The notes below the pieces were generated by a model. It was given only the letters and a program-made list of their open reading frames with translations. It made no database searches and was not told the origin of the DNA. From Comamonadaceae bacterium (GTDB taxonomy: Bacteria > Pseudomonadota > Gammaproteobacteria > Burkholderiales > Burkholderiaceae_C): a DNA stretch of 64,000 bases. The translations under genes were made by a program, and so were the position numbers. Within the stretch, counting starts at the first letter, position 1. Each line of letters begins with the position of its first letter. The DNA is taken from NCBI GenBank assembly GCA_027486555.1, contig JAIXOX010000013.1, positions 44,330 to 108,329 of the forward strand, in the 5' to 3' direction. Positions 40,638-51,360 of the stretch are shown piece after piece.

Positions 40638-41132
40638 GTGGCCGTGTCCCTGACAGACTGGATTTTGCTGGGTGTCCTGTTCGTCTCCATGGTGGTCGGT
40701 TTTTGGCGAGGACTGGTCTACGAAGTGCTGTCTTTGGCGGGTTGGGTGGCTGCATTCATCTTGGCACAGTGGTTCGCTTCCGATGTCATCGTTTGGCTCC
40801 CATTTCTGAAAGGTGCCGCTGAGCCTGTGCAGTACGCCGTGGCTTTTGTTGTGGTGTTTATCGCCTCCTTGTTTGCAGCGGGCATGGTTTCTTGGCTGAT
40901 CAAAATGCTGGTGGAAACCGTGGGCTTGCGTCCCGTTGACCGCAGCTTGGGGGCTTTGTTTGGCTTGGCCCGTGGCCTGGTGTTGTTGCTCGCCCTCACG
41001 GTGGTCGTCCAGTTGACTGGGTTTTCCACCGAGGTCTGGTGGAAAAACGCCCATGGACCCATCTGGTTGAATGCAAGTTTGGACCGGTTGAAGCCCTTGT
41101 TGCCAGAGAGTTTTGCAGAGGTATTGCCCTGA
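40638..41132 (+). CDS. cvpA: CvpA family protein
   Basis: GTG start; LTDWILLGVLFVSMVVGFWRGLVYEVLSLAGWVAAF; immediately upstream of purF. Confidence 0.93.
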   Translation: MAVSLTDWILLGVLFVSMVVGFWRGLVYEVLSLAGWVAAFILAQWFASDVIVWLPFLKGAAEPVQYAVAFVVVFIASLFAAGMVSWLIKMLVETVGLRPVDRSLGALFGLARGLVLLLALTVVVQLTGFSTEVWWKNAHGPIWLNASLDRLKPLLPESFAEVLP

Positions 41133-41170
41133 TATTTTGGTGCGTATCGCTTTTTGAACGGATTAAAAGT

Positions 41171-42685
41171 ATGTGTGGAATTGTTGGCGTTGTCAGTAAC
41201 GCGCCGGTCAACCAATTGATTTATGACGCCTTGTTGCTGTTGCAACACCGGGGCCAAGACGCGGCAGGCATCGTCACGCAGCTGGACCGAAAATTTTTCA
41301 TGCACAAGGCCAAAGGCATGGTGCGTGATGTGTTTCGCACCCGCAACATGCGCAGTTTGCCGGGCAACTGCGGATTGGGACAAGTGCGTTACCCCACGGC
41401 GGGTAACGCATTCAGCGAAGAAGAGGCCCAGCCCTTTTATGTGAACGCACCTTTTGGCTTGGTGCTCGTGCACAACGGCAACCTGACCAATGCCCATGCT
41501 TTGAAATCGGAGTTGTTTTCAGTGGACCACCGCCACATCAACACCGACAGTGACTCCGAGGTCTTGCTCAATGTGTTGGCCCACGAGCTGGAAAAAACCA
41601 CGCGCGGCTTGCCACTCAAACCCATGGACGTGTTCGAGGCCGTGCGCGGTGTGAATCGCCGTGTCAAAGGCTCTTACGCGGTGATTGCCTTGATCGCAGG
41701 GCATGGCCTGGTTGCCTTTCGTGACCCGCATGGCATTCGGCCTTTGTGCATGGGCCGCAGCGAAGATGGCTCCATCATGTTGGCCAGCGAGTCGGTGGCT
41801 TTGGATGGCACATCACACCAATTTGAGCGCGACGTGGCTCCTGGAGAAGCCATCTTTGTGGACCTGGAGGGCAAGATGCACACGCAGGCATGCGCCGACA
41901 AAACGCAATTGAGCCCGTGTATCTTTGAATACGTGTACTTGGCCCGCCCCGACTCGACCATGGACGGCATTTCGGTGTACCAAGCCCGTTTGAATTTGGG
42001 CGAGACATTGGCCAAGCGGGTTGTTTCCAATGTGCCGCCCAGTGACATCGATGTGGTGATCCCGATCCCCGAGTCCAGCCGTCCCAGTGCCACCCAATTG
42101 GCCCATTTGCTGGGCATTCCTTACCGTGAAGGTTTTGTCAAAAACCGCTACGTGGGCCGCACCTTCATCATGCCCGGACAAGCGGTGCGCAAAAAGTCGG
42201 TGCGCCAAAAACTCAACACCATCGTGAGCGAATTCAAGGGCCGCAATGTGTTGTTGGTGGATGACTCCATCGTGCGCGGCACCACCAGCCGCGAGATCGT
42301 GCAAATGGCGCGAGACGCCGGGGCCCGCAAGGTGTACATGGCCAGCGCTGCGCCACCGGTGCGCTTTCCCAATGTTTACGGCATCGACATGCCGACCAAA
42401 GAAGAGCTGGTGGCCCATGGCCGCAGCATCGAAGAAATTCGCCAAATCATTGGCTGCGATGCCCTGATTTACCAAGACGTGGATGCCATGAAGTCGGCCG
42501 TGGCCCAAGCGCGTGTCAACGCAGCGGGCGCGCTGTCTGATTTTGACGCGTCTTGCTTTGATGGCGTGTACGTGACGGGCGATATTTCTGCCGACGACAT
42601 CAGCCGTTTGAACCAAACCCGCCCTCAAACCGAAGAGGGCGATGACGACAATTCGCGTTTGGCTTTGCCCAACGCCAGCGAGTGA
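41171..42685 (+). CDS. purF: amidophosphoribosyltransferase
   Basis: MCGIVGVVSNAPVNQLIYDALLLLQHRGQDAAGI; VLLVDDSIVRGTTSREIV. Confidence 0.97.
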   Translation: MCGIVGVVSNAPVNQLIYDALLLLQHRGQDAAGIVTQLDRKFFMHKAKGMVRDVFRTRNMRSLPGNCGLGQVRYPTAGNAFSEEEAQPFYVNAPFGLVLVHNGNLTNAHALKSELFSVDHRHINTDSDSEVLLNVLAHELEKTTRGLPLKPMDVFEAVRGVNRRVKGSYAVIALIAGHGLVAFRDPHGIRPLCMGRSEDGSIMLASESVALDGTSHQFERDVAPGEAIFVDLEGKMHTQACADKTQLSPCIFEYVYLARPDSTMDGISVYQARLNLGETLAKRVVSNVPPSDIDVVIPIPESSRPSATQLAHLLGIPYREGFVKNRYVGRTFIMPGQAVRKKSVRQKLNTIVSEFKGRNVLLVDDSIVRGTTSREIVQMARDAGARKVYMASAAPPVRFPNVYGIDMPTKEELVAHGRSIEEIRQIIGCDALIYQDVDAMKSAVAQARVNAAGALSDFDASCFDGVYVTGDISADDISRLNQTRPQTEEGDDDNSRLALPNASE

Positions 42686-42694
42686 GCCCACAGC

Positions 42695-43906
42695 ATGACA
42701 GCATCTTCACGATTTGACGATTTGCACATTGAAACCTTGGCCGTGCGTGCAGCCGTTGAGCGCAGCCAGTACGGCGAAAACTCTGAAGCCTTGTACCTGA
42801 CCAGCGGCTACGTGCAGCCCACAGCCGAATCTGCCGCTAGGCGTTTCGCAGGCGACGAAGAAGGCTTCACCTATGGCCGCTACGGCAACCCCACGGTCAG
42901 CAGCATGGAAATGCGCTTGGCGGCCTTGGAGGGCACAGAAGCCGCCATGGGAACATCCTCTGGCATGTCCGCCATCTTGATGATGTGCATGGGTCTGCTC
43001 AAATCGGGCGACCATGTGGTGTGCTCGCGCTCCATGTTTGGCTCCACCATCAAACTCATCGGTTCAGACTTGGCCAAGTTCGGCGTTGAATCGAGTTTTG
43101 TCTCGCAAACCGATTTGCAAGAGTGGCAAGCGGCCGTCCGTCCAAACACGCGCTTGTTGTTTGCCGAAACCCCCACCAACCCCCTGACCGAGGTGTGCGA
43201 CATTCAGGCGCTGGCCGACATCGCACACAACGCAGGTGCTTTGTTTGCCGTGGACAACTGCTTTGCCACGCCATCCTTGCAGCGCCCTGTGGCCATGGGT
43301 GCCGACATCATCATGCATTCGGGCACCAAGTACCTGGACGGCCAGGGCCGCGTGATGGCGGGTGCCTTGTGCGCGCCGCAGCAGATGGTCACCGAAAAGT
43401 TTTTGCCGGTGCTCAAAAGCGGGGGCATGACGCTCGCGCCCTTCAACGCATGGGTTGTGCTCAAGGGTCTGGAAACCCTGGACCTTCGCATGCGTGCGCA
43501 GAGCGCCCGTGCGCAAATTTTGGCCGAATGGCTGGAAAAGCACCCCGCCGTAGCGCGGGTGCATTACCCCGCTTTGGCCAGTCACCCGCAGCACGAATTG
43601 GCCATGCGCCAGATGTCGGGCCTGGGCGGCGCGGTCTTGTCATTTGATGTGAAAGCCGACGGTCCCGAGCAATCGCGTCAACGTGCATTCCATGTGATGG
43701 ACCAGATGAAAATGTTGTCCTTGGCGACCAACTTGGGCGACACCAAAACCATGGTGGCGCACCCCGCCAGCACCTCGCACGGTCGACTGACCGAGGTGCA
43801 GCGCCAAGCCGCAGGCATTGGCCAAGGTTTGATTCGTGTCGCCGTTGGCCTCGAATACCCACAAGATGTTCAAAACGACCTGTCCCGTGGTCTCGATACC
43901 CTCTGA
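42695..43906 (+). CDS. metZ: O-succinylhomoserine sulfhydrylase
   Basis: Cys/Met PLP family: [40 protein letters not shown]. Confidence 0.94.
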   Translation: MTASSRFDDLHIETLAVRAAVERSQYGENSEALYLTSGYVQPTAESAARRFAGDEEGFTYGRYGNPTVSSMEMRLAALEGTEAAMGTSSGMSAILMMCMGLLKSGDHVVCSRSMFGSTIKLIGSDLAKFGVESSFVSQTDLQEWQAAVRPNTRLLFAETPTNPLTEVCDIQALADIAHNAGALFAVDNCFATPSLQRPVAMGADIIMHSGTKYLDGQGRVMAGALCAPQQMVTEKFLPVLKSGGMTLAPFNAWVVLKGLETLDLRMRAQSARAQILAEWLEKHPAVARVHYPALASHPQHELAMRQMSGLGGAVLSFDVKADGPEQSRQRAFHVMDQMKMLSLATNLGDTKTMVAHPASTSHGRLTEVQRQAAGIGQGLIRVAVGLEYPQDVQNDLSRGLDTL

Positions 43907-43907
43907 T

Positions 43908-45293
43908 ATGACCAAAACACGCACCCGCTTTGCCCCATCGCCCACCGGCTTCATCCATTTGGGCAACATCCGCTCGGCTTTGTACCCTTGGGCGTTTGCC
44001 CGTGCGACTGGTGGTGATTTCATTTTGCGCATCGAAGATACAGACCTCGATCGCTCCACCCAAGCCTCTGTCGATGTGATCATCGAAGGCATGGCCTGGT
44101 TAGAGCTCAACCATGACGAGGGCCCTTTCTACCAAATGCAGCGCATGGAGCGGTACAAAGCCGTGCTGGCCGAGTTGATCGCTGCAGGGCATGTTTACCC
44201 CTGTTACATGAGCATGCAAGATTTGGATGCTCTGCGTGAGCGCCAAATGGCCAACAAGGAAAAACCACGTTACGACGGCACATGGCGTCCCGCAGAAGGC
44301 AAAACCCTCCCTGACATCCCGGAGGGTGTGAAGCCTGTGCTGCGTTTCAAGAACCCCATCGGTGGTCTGGTGGCTTGGGATGACAAGGTCAAAGGCCTGA
44401 TTGAAATCAGCAATGACGAGTTGGATGACCTGGTCATTGCTCGCCCTGATGGCACGCCCACTTATAACTTTTGCGTGGTGGTGGATGACATCGAGATGCA
44501 GATCACCCACGTTATCCGTGGCGATGACCATGTGAACAACACGCCACGCCAGATCAACATCTTCAAAGCCCTTGGCAAAGAGCCACCGGTTTACGCCCAT
44601 CTGCCCACCGTGCTCAACGAACAAGGCGAGAAGATGAGCAAACGCAATGGCGCCAAAGCCGTGACGGCCTACCGCGATGAAGGCTATCTGCCCGATGCCA
44701 TGGTCAATTACTTGGCACGACTGGGCTGGAGTCATGGCGATGACGAAATTTTCAGCCGCGCGCAGTTCTTGGAGTGGTTCAGTTTGGATCACTTGGGTCG
44801 AAGCGCGGCGCAATTCGACGAAGCCAAGCTCAAGTGGGTCAACGCGCAGCACCTCAAGGCCATGAGCGATGACGCCCTGGCTGAGTGCGTGCAACCCTTC
44901 TTGGCCAAACTGGGTGTGTCGGCTGACGTGCGCTTGGCCAACATTTGCGGCTTGTTCAAAGACCGATGCGACACTTTGGTTGCTTTAGCGCAATGGATTT
45001 CAGCTTTTTACCTGGATGTGGTGCCCAATCCGCAAGAGAAAGCCTTGCATGTGACCGATGCCGTTAAGCCAGCGCTGAGTGTGTTGGCTGACAAGTTGGC
45101 GATATGCGCTTGGGACAAGATTTCGATTGCTGCGGCCATCAAAGAAACCTTGGGCGAAGTTGGGCTGAAAATGCCTCAGCTGGCCATGCCCGTACGTGTA
45201 TTGGTCATGGGCACCGCGCAGACGCCATCACTGGATGCCGTTCTTTTTTTGAGTAAAAGAGAAAAAATTGTTGGCACCCTAAAAAACGCCTAG
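43908..45293 (+). CDS. gltX: glutamyl-tRNA synthetase
   Basis: [39 protein letters not shown]. Confidence 0.97.
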   Translation: MTKTRTRFAPSPTGFIHLGNIRSALYPWAFARATGGDFILRIEDTDLDRSTQASVDVIIEGMAWLELNHDEGPFYQMQRMERYKAVLAELIAAGHVYPCYMSMQDLDALRERQMANKEKPRYDGTWRPAEGKTLPDIPEGVKPVLRFKNPIGGLVAWDDKVKGLIEISNDELDDLVIARPDGTPTYNFCVVVDDIEMQITHVIRGDDHVNNTPRQINIFKALGKEPPVYAHLPTVLNEQGEKMSKRNGAKAVTAYRDEGYLPDAMVNYLARLGWSHGDDEIFSRAQFLEWFSLDHLGRSAAQFDEAKLKWVNAQHLKAMSDDALAECVQPFLAKLGVSADVRLANICGLFKDRCDTLVALAQWISAFYLDVVPNPQEKALHVTDAVKPALSVLADKLAICAWDKISIAAAIKETLGEVGLKMPQLAMPVRVLVMGTAQTPSLDAVLFLSKREKIVGTLKNA

Positions 45294-45302
45294 AAACCTG
45301 TC

Positions 45303-45308
45303 TATAAT
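45303..45308 (+). promoter_or_regulatory. candidate -10 box (TATAAT) of the tRNA Ala-Glu-Asp operon
   Basis: Exact TATAAT just after gltX; no strong -35 found. Confidence 0.4.
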
Positions 45309-45382
45309 TCAAGTCTCGACACCATCGAGGCATAACAAGAAAGCTAACAGCGGCAACGATGTTTGTATCAGAAGATGCCAAA

Positions 45383-45458
<76 letters not shown>

Positions 45459-45496
45459 AAGTGTCGAGATGATTCGCAAGAATCCGTCCAGGTTAT

Positions 45497-45572
45497 GACC
45501 CTATCGTCTAGAGGCCTAGGACATCACCCTTTCACGGTGAGTACCGGGGTTCGAATCCCCGTAGGGTCGCCA
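45497..45572 (+). tRNA. tRNA-Glu (TTC)
   Basis: GACCCTATCGTCTAGAGG...CCCTTTCACGG...GGGGTTCGAATCCCCGTAGGGTCGCCA. Confidence 0.97.
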
Positions 45573-45628
45573 AGTTTTGTAGCACTTGTTGAGTTGCCAA
45601 GTCAACCTGTTAAAAGCTACAGCTATCA

Positions 45629-45705
45629 GGAGTGGTAGTTCAGTTGGTTAGAATACCGGCCTGTCACGCCGGGGGTCGCGGGTTCGAGTCCCGTCCACTC
45701 CGCCA
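45629..45705 (+). tRNA. tRNA-Asp (GTC)
   Basis: GGAGTGGTAGTTCAGTTGGTTAGAATACCGGCCTGTCACGCCGG...CCACTCCGCCA. Confidence 0.97.
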
Positions 45706-45710
45706 GATCA

Positions 45711-45742
45711 AAGCCTAAGTAGTCATCTACTTGGGCTTTTTT
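45711..45742 (+). terminator. Rho-independent terminator after tRNA-Asp
   Basis: AAGCCTAAGTAG-TCAT-CTACTTGGGCTT-TTTT. Confidence 0.88.
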
Positions 45743-45946
45743 CATTTGTGGATCAAATGTTCAGTGGATGGGGTTTCGGTGTCCGCCATTGTGGACACCA
45801 TGCCGTCTTGATCGCCCGGTGATCAATTTGTTGAATTCATCGGGTCTTGTTGGGCTTTTGCAGGCAAACCGCTGCTCAACACGGCTGGACGAAGGTTGCA
45901 CAGTTGCAGTAAGCTACTAGGTTTTCCAAGTAAATCGTTGTCAAAC

Positions 45947-46405
45947 ATGGACAGTTTGCTCCCACCCATTCCGGCCAAGCGCTACTTCACCATTGGTGAA
46001 GTCGGCGAGCTGTGTGGTGTCAAACCCCATGTTCTTCGTTACTGGGAGCAAGAATTTACCCAACTTCGCCCCGTCAAGCGCAGAGGCAATAGACGCTACT
46101 ACCAGCGTCACGAAGTGATGATGATCCGGCGCATCCGTGGTCTTCTGTACGACCAAGGGTTCACGATCAGCGGCGCTCGCAACAAGTTGCAAGAGCTGGT
46201 CCAAACTGAACGCCAACTTTCTCGTTTGTCGCAAAACGAAGTCGACACCGCTGAAGAAGATTTTTTGGTGGACCTGCAAGAGGACATCAACGCAGACATG
46301 GGTGCATGGCCGACTTCATCGACCTCTGCTTTGCCTTTGCCCTTGATGGCCCCTGTGTCTATTCATGAAGAGCTTTTGCAAATCAGAGCCCTTTTGACAC
46401 TTTAA
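45947..46405 (+). CDS. MerR family transcriptional regulator
   Basis: RYFTIGEVGELCGVKPHVLRYWEQEFTQLRPVKRRGNRRYYQRHEVMMIRRIRGLLYDQGFTI. Confidence 0.95.
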   Translation: MDSLLPPIPAKRYFTIGEVGELCGVKPHVLRYWEQEFTQLRPVKRRGNRRYYQRHEVMMIRRIRGLLYDQGFTISGARNKLQELVQTERQLSRLSQNEVDTAEEDFLVDLQEDINADMGAWPTSSTSALPLPLMAPVSIHEELLQIRALLTL

Positions 46406-46437
46406 GGCCATGGAACAGGCTATAATTTAAAGCTTGT

Positions 46438-46514
46438 CGGCGTGTAGCGCAGCCTGGTAGCGCACTTGCATGGGGTGCAAGGGGTCGCGAGTTCGAATCC
46501 CGCCACGCCGACCA
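46438..46514 (+). tRNA. tRNA-Pro (GGG)
   Basis: CGGCGTGTAGCGCAGCCTGGTAGCGCACTTGCATGGGGTGCAAG...CACGCCGACCA. Confidence 0.97.
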
Positions 46515-46533
46515 ATTATTCCTAATAAAATCA

Positions 46534-46568
46534 ACGGGTTACAGCTCACAAGGCTGTGACCCGTTTTT
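46534..46568 (+). terminator. Rho-independent terminator after tRNA-Pro
   Basis: ACGGGTTACAGC-TCACAAG-GCTGTGACCCGTTTTT. Confidence 0.88.
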
Positions 46569-46688
46569 CTTTGCGGGTCTGGCCTCTCAAATGGCTCCTC
46601 CACCCGTTGAAGGTCGAGGGTTTTCACCCGTTACAGAGCGTGTTTTGCAGACAAAAATCGGTGCATTCAAGCACACACGGAACATCAC

Positions 46689-47654
46689 ATGCGCAAAACC
46701 ATCGCCTTGGCTCTGGCCTTCAGTTTTTCAATTTGGGGCAGCGTGTTGGCCCAAGACAAATACCCCAACAAGCCGGTGACCATCATCGTCCCTCAGGCTG
46801 CAGGTGGGGCCAATGACGCCATTGCGCGCGTGGTGGCCCAAAAACTGACCGAGCAGACAGGGCAGTCTTTTGTGGTCGAAAACAGGGCGGGTGCAGGCGG
46901 TAACGTCGGCACTGCAGCTGCGGCCAAGGCCAAGCCCGATGGCTACACGCTCATGATCACGGCCGACAGTGCGCAGGTCATCAACCCGTTTTTGTACCAG
47001 CGCACAGGTTTTGACCCGGTCAAGGACTTTGAACCGGTGGCCCCTTTGGCCCGTGCAGGTTATGTGCTGGTGGCCAACCCCACGTTTCCGGCCAACAACA
47101 TGTCCGAGTTCATTGCGCTGGCCAAGGCCAATCCCGGCAAATTTTCCATCGCCTCCGCCGGCAATGGCACGCTCAACCACCTGATTGGTGAAATGCTGCA
47201 AAAAGCCACCGACATCAAGCTCCAGCACATTCCCTACAAAGGCGCTGCTGCGGCGGCCACCGATGTGGTCAGTGGGCAAGTGCCTTTGTCGGTCCAAAGC
47301 ATGCCGTCGTCCATCGCTTTTGTGCGCGCAGGCAAACTCAAGGTCTTGGGTGTGGTGAACGAAAAACGGGTTGCTGCGTTGCCCGATGCGCCCACCATCG
47401 GCGAAACGGTCAAGGGCTTCGGTGCCACCCCCTGGTATGGCATGTTTGCGCCTGCTGGCACACCCAAAGAACTCTTGCAGTTTGTGCAAAACGAAGTTTC
47501 CAAAGCCCTGGACAGTGCCGATGCCCGTGAGCGCTTGGCCACCTTGGGTTGTGAGCCCTTCAAAGGCACTTCTGAGCAATTGGCTGCGATCGTGCGCGAT
47601 GATCTGGTGCGCTGGTCACGCATCGTCAAGGAATCGGGTGCCAAGGTGGATTGA
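46689..47654 (+). CDS. Bug-family (tripartite tricarboxylate transporter) substrate-binding protein
   Basis: Signal peptide; YPNKPVTIIVPQAAGGANDAIARVVAQKLTEQTGQSFVVENRAGAGGNVG. Confidence 0.95.
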   Translation: MRKTIALALAFSFSIWGSVLAQDKYPNKPVTIIVPQAAGGANDAIARVVAQKLTEQTGQSFVVENRAGAGGNVGTAAAAKAKPDGYTLMITADSAQVINPFLYQRTGFDPVKDFEPVAPLARAGYVLVANPTFPANNMSEFIALAKANPGKFSIASAGNGTLNHLIGEMLQKATDIKLQHIPYKGAAAAATDVVSGQVPLSVQSMPSSIAFVRAGKLKVLGVVNEKRVAALPDAPTIGETVKGFGATPWYGMFAPAGTPKELLQFVQNEVSKALDSADARERLATLGCEPFKGTSEQLAAIVRDDLVRWSRIVKESGAKVD

Positions 47655-47740
47655 TCCGCAGTCTTCTTTGATAAAAAGAGAACTTGGCCACGGCAGTTGT
47701 GGCCTGGAATGACTATGATGGCACTCCACTAAGGACCTTC

Positions 47741-48109
47741 ATGACCCGACCTTTCCTCAATGAATCGGCCATTCACCCGGCCATTCGCCAACACATTGCA
47801 GAACTCCACCTGCCCGTGATTCAGCGGGTTCAAACCGCCATGTCTCTGCATCCTGTGGTGGTGGTTGGCTTGTCAGGCAACCCCTTTGTGGGCAAAGCCC
47901 GCAAGGCCTTACAAGCCGCGGGACTGGCCCACGAGTACATCGAGTTCGGCAGCTACTTTTCGCATTGGCGCATGCGTAATGCCTTGAAGATGTGGACCGG
48001 TTGGCCCACTTTCCCGATGGTTTTTGTGCGTGGAACCTTGGTTGGCGGGGCCGATGACCTGCGCCGCCTGATCGACAGTGGCGAAATGCAAACCTTGCTC
48101 AAAGCCTGA
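47741..48109 (+). CDS. glutaredoxin-fold protein lacking catalytic cysteines
   Basis: VVVVGLSGNPFVGKARKALQAAGLAHEYIEFGSY...WPTFPMVFVRGTLVGGADDLRRLI; no Cys in the 122-aa protein. Confidence 0.82.
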   Translation: MTRPFLNESAIHPAIRQHIAELHLPVIQRVQTAMSLHPVVVVGLSGNPFVGKARKALQAAGLAHEYIEFGSYFSHWRMRNALKMWTGWPTFPMVFVRGTLVGGADDLRRLIDSGEMQTLLKA

Positions 48110-48114
48110 AACCC

Positions 48115-48471
48115 ATGGCGTCCCCTGCTCAACCCGAGTTGTGGCGTACCGAGGTGGGCGATGCGGTGGCTGTGCTGCACATTCCCGGCGCACTCCAACG
48201 TGCACGTACTTTTGACATCGATGTGAGCTTGATGGTGCGTGTGCCCGAGGACAACGCTGAGGCTTGGCATGCCTTGACGCTGGACATTGACGGCAAGCAG
48301 CAATGGAGTCGGCGCATTGCCAGCAGTTGCCCGGGACAGACCGATGGTCTGGATTACCACTGCCGCGTGGCGCTCGAAGCCGGTCCGGCGCTGCGTATCC
48401 GTGCAGTGGCAGGCACCCGCGGTGCCGTGGTCCAGCGCTTGCAAATCGAGGCCCGTGAAGACAAGCCTTGA
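48115..48471 (+). CDS. hypothetical protein
   Basis: ORF 118 aa immediately after and same strand as the glutaredoxin-like gene. Confidence 0.6.
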   Translation: MASPAQPELWRTEVGDAVAVLHIPGALQRARTFDIDVSLMVRVPEDNAEAWHALTLDIDGKQQWSRRIASSCPGQTDGLDYHCRVALEAGPALRIRAVAGTRGAVVQRLQIEAREDKP

Positions 48472-48590
48472 TGAAGGCTCAGTGCCTGTGCATGGACGCG
48501 CCTTGTTGGGGTGGCGTCCTTGCGCGATGAAAGGCCGTTGACCACCACCGCCCCGCGGCGGGTTTCCCGCAAATACAGCAGCAGGCCTGC

Positions 48591-49760
48591 TTAGCCAATC
48601 ACCTGCAACTCGCGCAGCGGTCTGTTGTGAAGCAGGCGCTCAAAACCCAGTTCATCCACCGCGATGGTTTGCGCTTGTCCGTGCAGCATCCACTCGGCCA
48701 GCGCCAGACCAGCCCCCGCAGCGTGTTGCATGCCGTGGCCAGAAAAACCATTGATGAAATACAGGTTGCGCAAATCTGGGTGCGGGCCGATCACGGCGTT
48801 GTGATCGAAGGTGTTCATCTCGTAATAACCCGCCCACGCCCGCTCGACCCGCAGCTCAGACAGCGCCGGTATGCGGTGGGCCAGCGAAGCCCATTGCTCG
48901 TCGTTCCATTCGGACCAGTCGGGCTCCAGCGGCAAGTTGGGTTCGGTGTGCAGGGGCTCTGAGCCGCTGATCAAAAACCGTCCTTCCGGGCGCAGCCACC
49001 AACCCGTGGGGTCGATCAACAAAGGGCACAGCGGCAAGGGCTTGGGGCAAGACAGCACAAACACCGTGCGCCTGGCCCCCACCACCGGCAGCTGCACCCC
49101 GGCCATGGCCGCCACTTCGCCGCCCCAAGCACCCGCAGCGTTGACCAGCTGAGCGCAGTCCAACGTGCCACCACTGGCCAGGCGTACCCCCGTGATGTGT
49201 GTGGCCGTGTGGTCCATGCCCACCACGCGGTCGTGCAGCCGCTGCACACCTTGCGCCATGGCTTTTTTCAAGAACGCTTGGTGCAGGGCAGGGCCGTCAA
49301 ACCAGCCCTCGCCACTCAGGCCCAAGCTGCCCAGCGCCACATCGTCCACATTCAGCCAGGGGTAGCGTTGGCGAAGGGCTTCGGGCGACAGCAAAGCCAC
49401 ATCGGCACCGGCTTGCTTTTGAATCTGGTGCGCGGTTTGCAAGGTGTCCACTTGTTCCGGCTGGGCCAGGTACAGGTAACCGGGTTCTTGCAAACCCAGC
49501 GCCACCGGGTGATCGGGCAAGCCCAAGTGCTGTTCGGCCTCGCGCAAAAACGCAATGCCGTATTGGCTCAGGCGGATGTTGACGGGGCAGGTGAACTGCT
49601 GGCGGATGGAGCTGGCCGAGAGCGATGACGACGCTTTTTCGTAGCGCGTGTCTGACTCGACCAGCGTCACCTTCAAACCCGGTTGCAAGCGCGTCAACCA
49701 ATAGGCCGTGGCCGCGCCCATCACGCCACTGCCCACCACCACCACATCGGCGTTGCTCAT
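48591..49760 (-). CDS. FAD-dependent oxidoreductase (DAO family, sarcosine-oxidase-like)
   Basis: DVVVVGSGVMGAATAYWLTRLQPGLKVTLVES dinucleotide fold; GGTLDCAQLVNAAGAWGGEVA; INGFSGHGMQHAAGAGLALAEWM. Confidence 0.93.
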   Translation of the reverse strand: MSNADVVVVGSGVMGAATAYWLTRLQPGLKVTLVESDTRYEKASSSLSASSIRQQFTCPVNIRLSQYGIAFLREAEQHLGLPDHPVALGLQEPGYLYLAQPEQVDTLQTAHQIQKQAGADVALLSPEALRQRYPWLNVDDVALGSLGLSGEGWFDGPALHQAFLKKAMAQGVQRLHDRVVGMDHTATHITGVRLASGGTLDCAQLVNAAGAWGGEVAAMAGVQLPVVGARRTVFVLSCPKPLPLCPLLIDPTGWWLRPEGRFLISGSEPLHTEPNLPLEPDWSEWNDEQWASLAHRIPALSELRVERAWAGYYEMNTFDHNAVIGPHPDLRNLYFINGFSGHGMQHAAGAGLALAEWMLHGQAQTIAVDELGFERLLHNRPLRELQVIG

Positions 49761-50680
49761 GCTGACTTTTCCTCGGCCAAGGCCGCTCGGTACACCAGCC
49801 GCGCCGCCACCGTGTCCTCGACCGCCTGGCCCAGCGATTTGAAAATCACTGTGGTGCCTGCAGGCGGCGCGGGCACACGACCGCACAAAATCTCGCCAAT
49901 TTCCGCCGCCACTTTTGCACCCGACAGCAGCACATCGCCGGATTCTTTTTCGGCGGCTTCGCGTTGATCGGCCACCACCCAGTGGCGCATGGCCACATCG
50001 TCCAGCTCGCGCCAGGTGGGGCGGGGTGCGCCCACAGCCGCGACAAAAGCGCCGGGCTTGAGCCAAGCGCCTTGCAGCACCGGCTCGCTGGCATTGGTCA
50101 CAGTGCACACGATGTCGGCGCCGCGCACCGCTGCTTCGGCGCTGGTACAGGCCACACCGCCAATGTCGCGTGCGCACTGCTGCGCGTTGGCGGCCGTGGG
50201 GCTCCACACACGGATTTCGGACACTTGGCGCACGGCCCGCAGCATTTGCGCGTGGCTGCGCGCCAGCACGCCGCTGCCCAGCATGGCCACCACCTGGGGC
50301 GTGCGCGGCACCAGCGCATCGGCCGCCACGGCAGACGCGGCTGCCGTGCGCATGGCGGTGATGGTGTTGCCCTCCATCACGGCCAGCGTTTGGCCTGTGG
50401 CCGGGTCCATCAACACAATGGTGCTGAGCAGCGTGGGCAAGCCCTTTTGCGCGTTGCCGGGCACCAGCGTGATGAGCTTGGTGCTCAGCGCATCGCCCAG
50501 CTGGGCGGGCTTCAAAAACAGCAGGCCATCTGCAGAAGCCTCGCCAATCGGCATGACCATGCGCAGCGGCTGCACCACTTGGCCCAGCGTCAGCGCCACC
50601 AAGGCTTCGCGCACGCCTTGCAGCAAATCGGGCACGCTCAGCAGTTGCTGAACACGGGCTTCGTCAAAGTAATGGACCAT
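49757..50680 (-). CDS. ornithine cyclodeaminase/mu-crystallin family protein
   Basis: MVHYFDEARVQQLL; AMLGSGVLARSHAQMLRAVRQVSEIRVWSPT; GAFVAAVGAPRPTWRELDD. Confidence 0.93.
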   Translation of the reverse strand: MVHYFDEARVQQLLSVPDLLQGVREALVALTLGQVVQPLRMVMPIGEASADGLLFLKPAQLGDALSTKLITLVPGNAQKGLPTLLSTIVLMDPATGQTLAVMEGNTITAMRTAAASAVAADALVPRTPQVVAMLGSGVLARSHAQMLRAVRQVSEIRVWSPTAANAQQCARDIGGVACTSAEAAVRGADIVCTVTNASEPVLQGAWLKPGAFVAAVGAPRPTWRELDDVAMRHWVVADQREAAEKESGDVLLSGAKVAAEIGEILCGRVPAPPAGTTVIFKSLGQAVEDTVAARLVYRAALAEEKSA

Positions 50681-50702
50681 GTCGATTTTCTTGTGGAGTT
50701 AT

Positions 50703-51353
50703 TTACAGAGGGGGCATTTCCTGAGGCGGCAGCACCCAAGGGTTGGCCTGCAAATACCGGGTTTCAAAGGCGTGGATGTCCGGCGCATGGGTCAAGCTCA
50801 TGCCCACCGCATCCAGGCCGCGCAACAGCATTTCTTGGTGCAGCGGGTCGATGTCAAAGCGCAAGGTCTGGCCATCGGCCGGGGTGTGCAGCGTTTGGGC
50901 TGCCAAGTCCAGCGCCATTTGGCAGCGCTGCGGGTCTTGGGCCAGGGCCATCAGGCGGTCCACTTCAAATGCAGGCAACACCAGCGCAGGCACGCCGTTG
51001 CGCATGCAGTTGTCGCTGAAAATGCCACCAAAGCTGGTGCCCAGCACGCAGCGGATGCCCAGCTCGCGCATGCCCCACACCGCGTGTTCGCGGCTGGAGC
51101 CACAACCAAAATTGGCACCTGTGATCAAAAACTTTGCCTCATTCCAAGGGGCCTGGTTCAGCACAAAATCGCGGCGCGCTTGGCCCAATGCGTCAAAACG
51201 CATGTCGTGTAAAAAGCCTTGTGCCAAGCCTTGTCGGTCGATGCCCTTGAGGAACTGCTTGGGCATGATCTGGTCGGTGTCCACATGCGGCAAGGGCAGG
51301 GCACAGGCGGTGCCCGAGAGGGTGGTGATGGCTTGGAATGCGGCAGTCATCAC
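50703..51353 (-). CDS. 3-isopropylmalate dehydratase-type small subunit (LeuD paralogue)
   Basis: PLPHVDTDQIMPKQFLK; LITGANFGCGSSREHAVWGMRELGIRCVLGTSFGGIFSDNCMRNG. Confidence 0.92.
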   Translation of the reverse strand: MMTAAFQAITTLSGTACALPLPHVDTDQIMPKQFLKGIDRQGLAQGFLHDMRFDALGQARRDFVLNQAPWNEAKFLITGANFGCGSSREHAVWGMRELGIRCVLGTSFGGIFSDNCMRNGVPALVLPAFEVDRLMALAQDPQRCQMALDLAAQTLHTPADGQTLRFDIDPLHQEMLLRGLDAVGMSLTHAPDIHAFETRYLQANPWVLPPQEMPPL

Positions 51354-51360
51354 TTCGCTT

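Noticed and set aside
46394-46426. TTGACA ... TATAAT as a tRNA-Pro promoter
   Set aside because: Both hexamers are perfect, but the spacer is 21 nt, too long for a standard sigma70 promoter; only the -10 is plausible.
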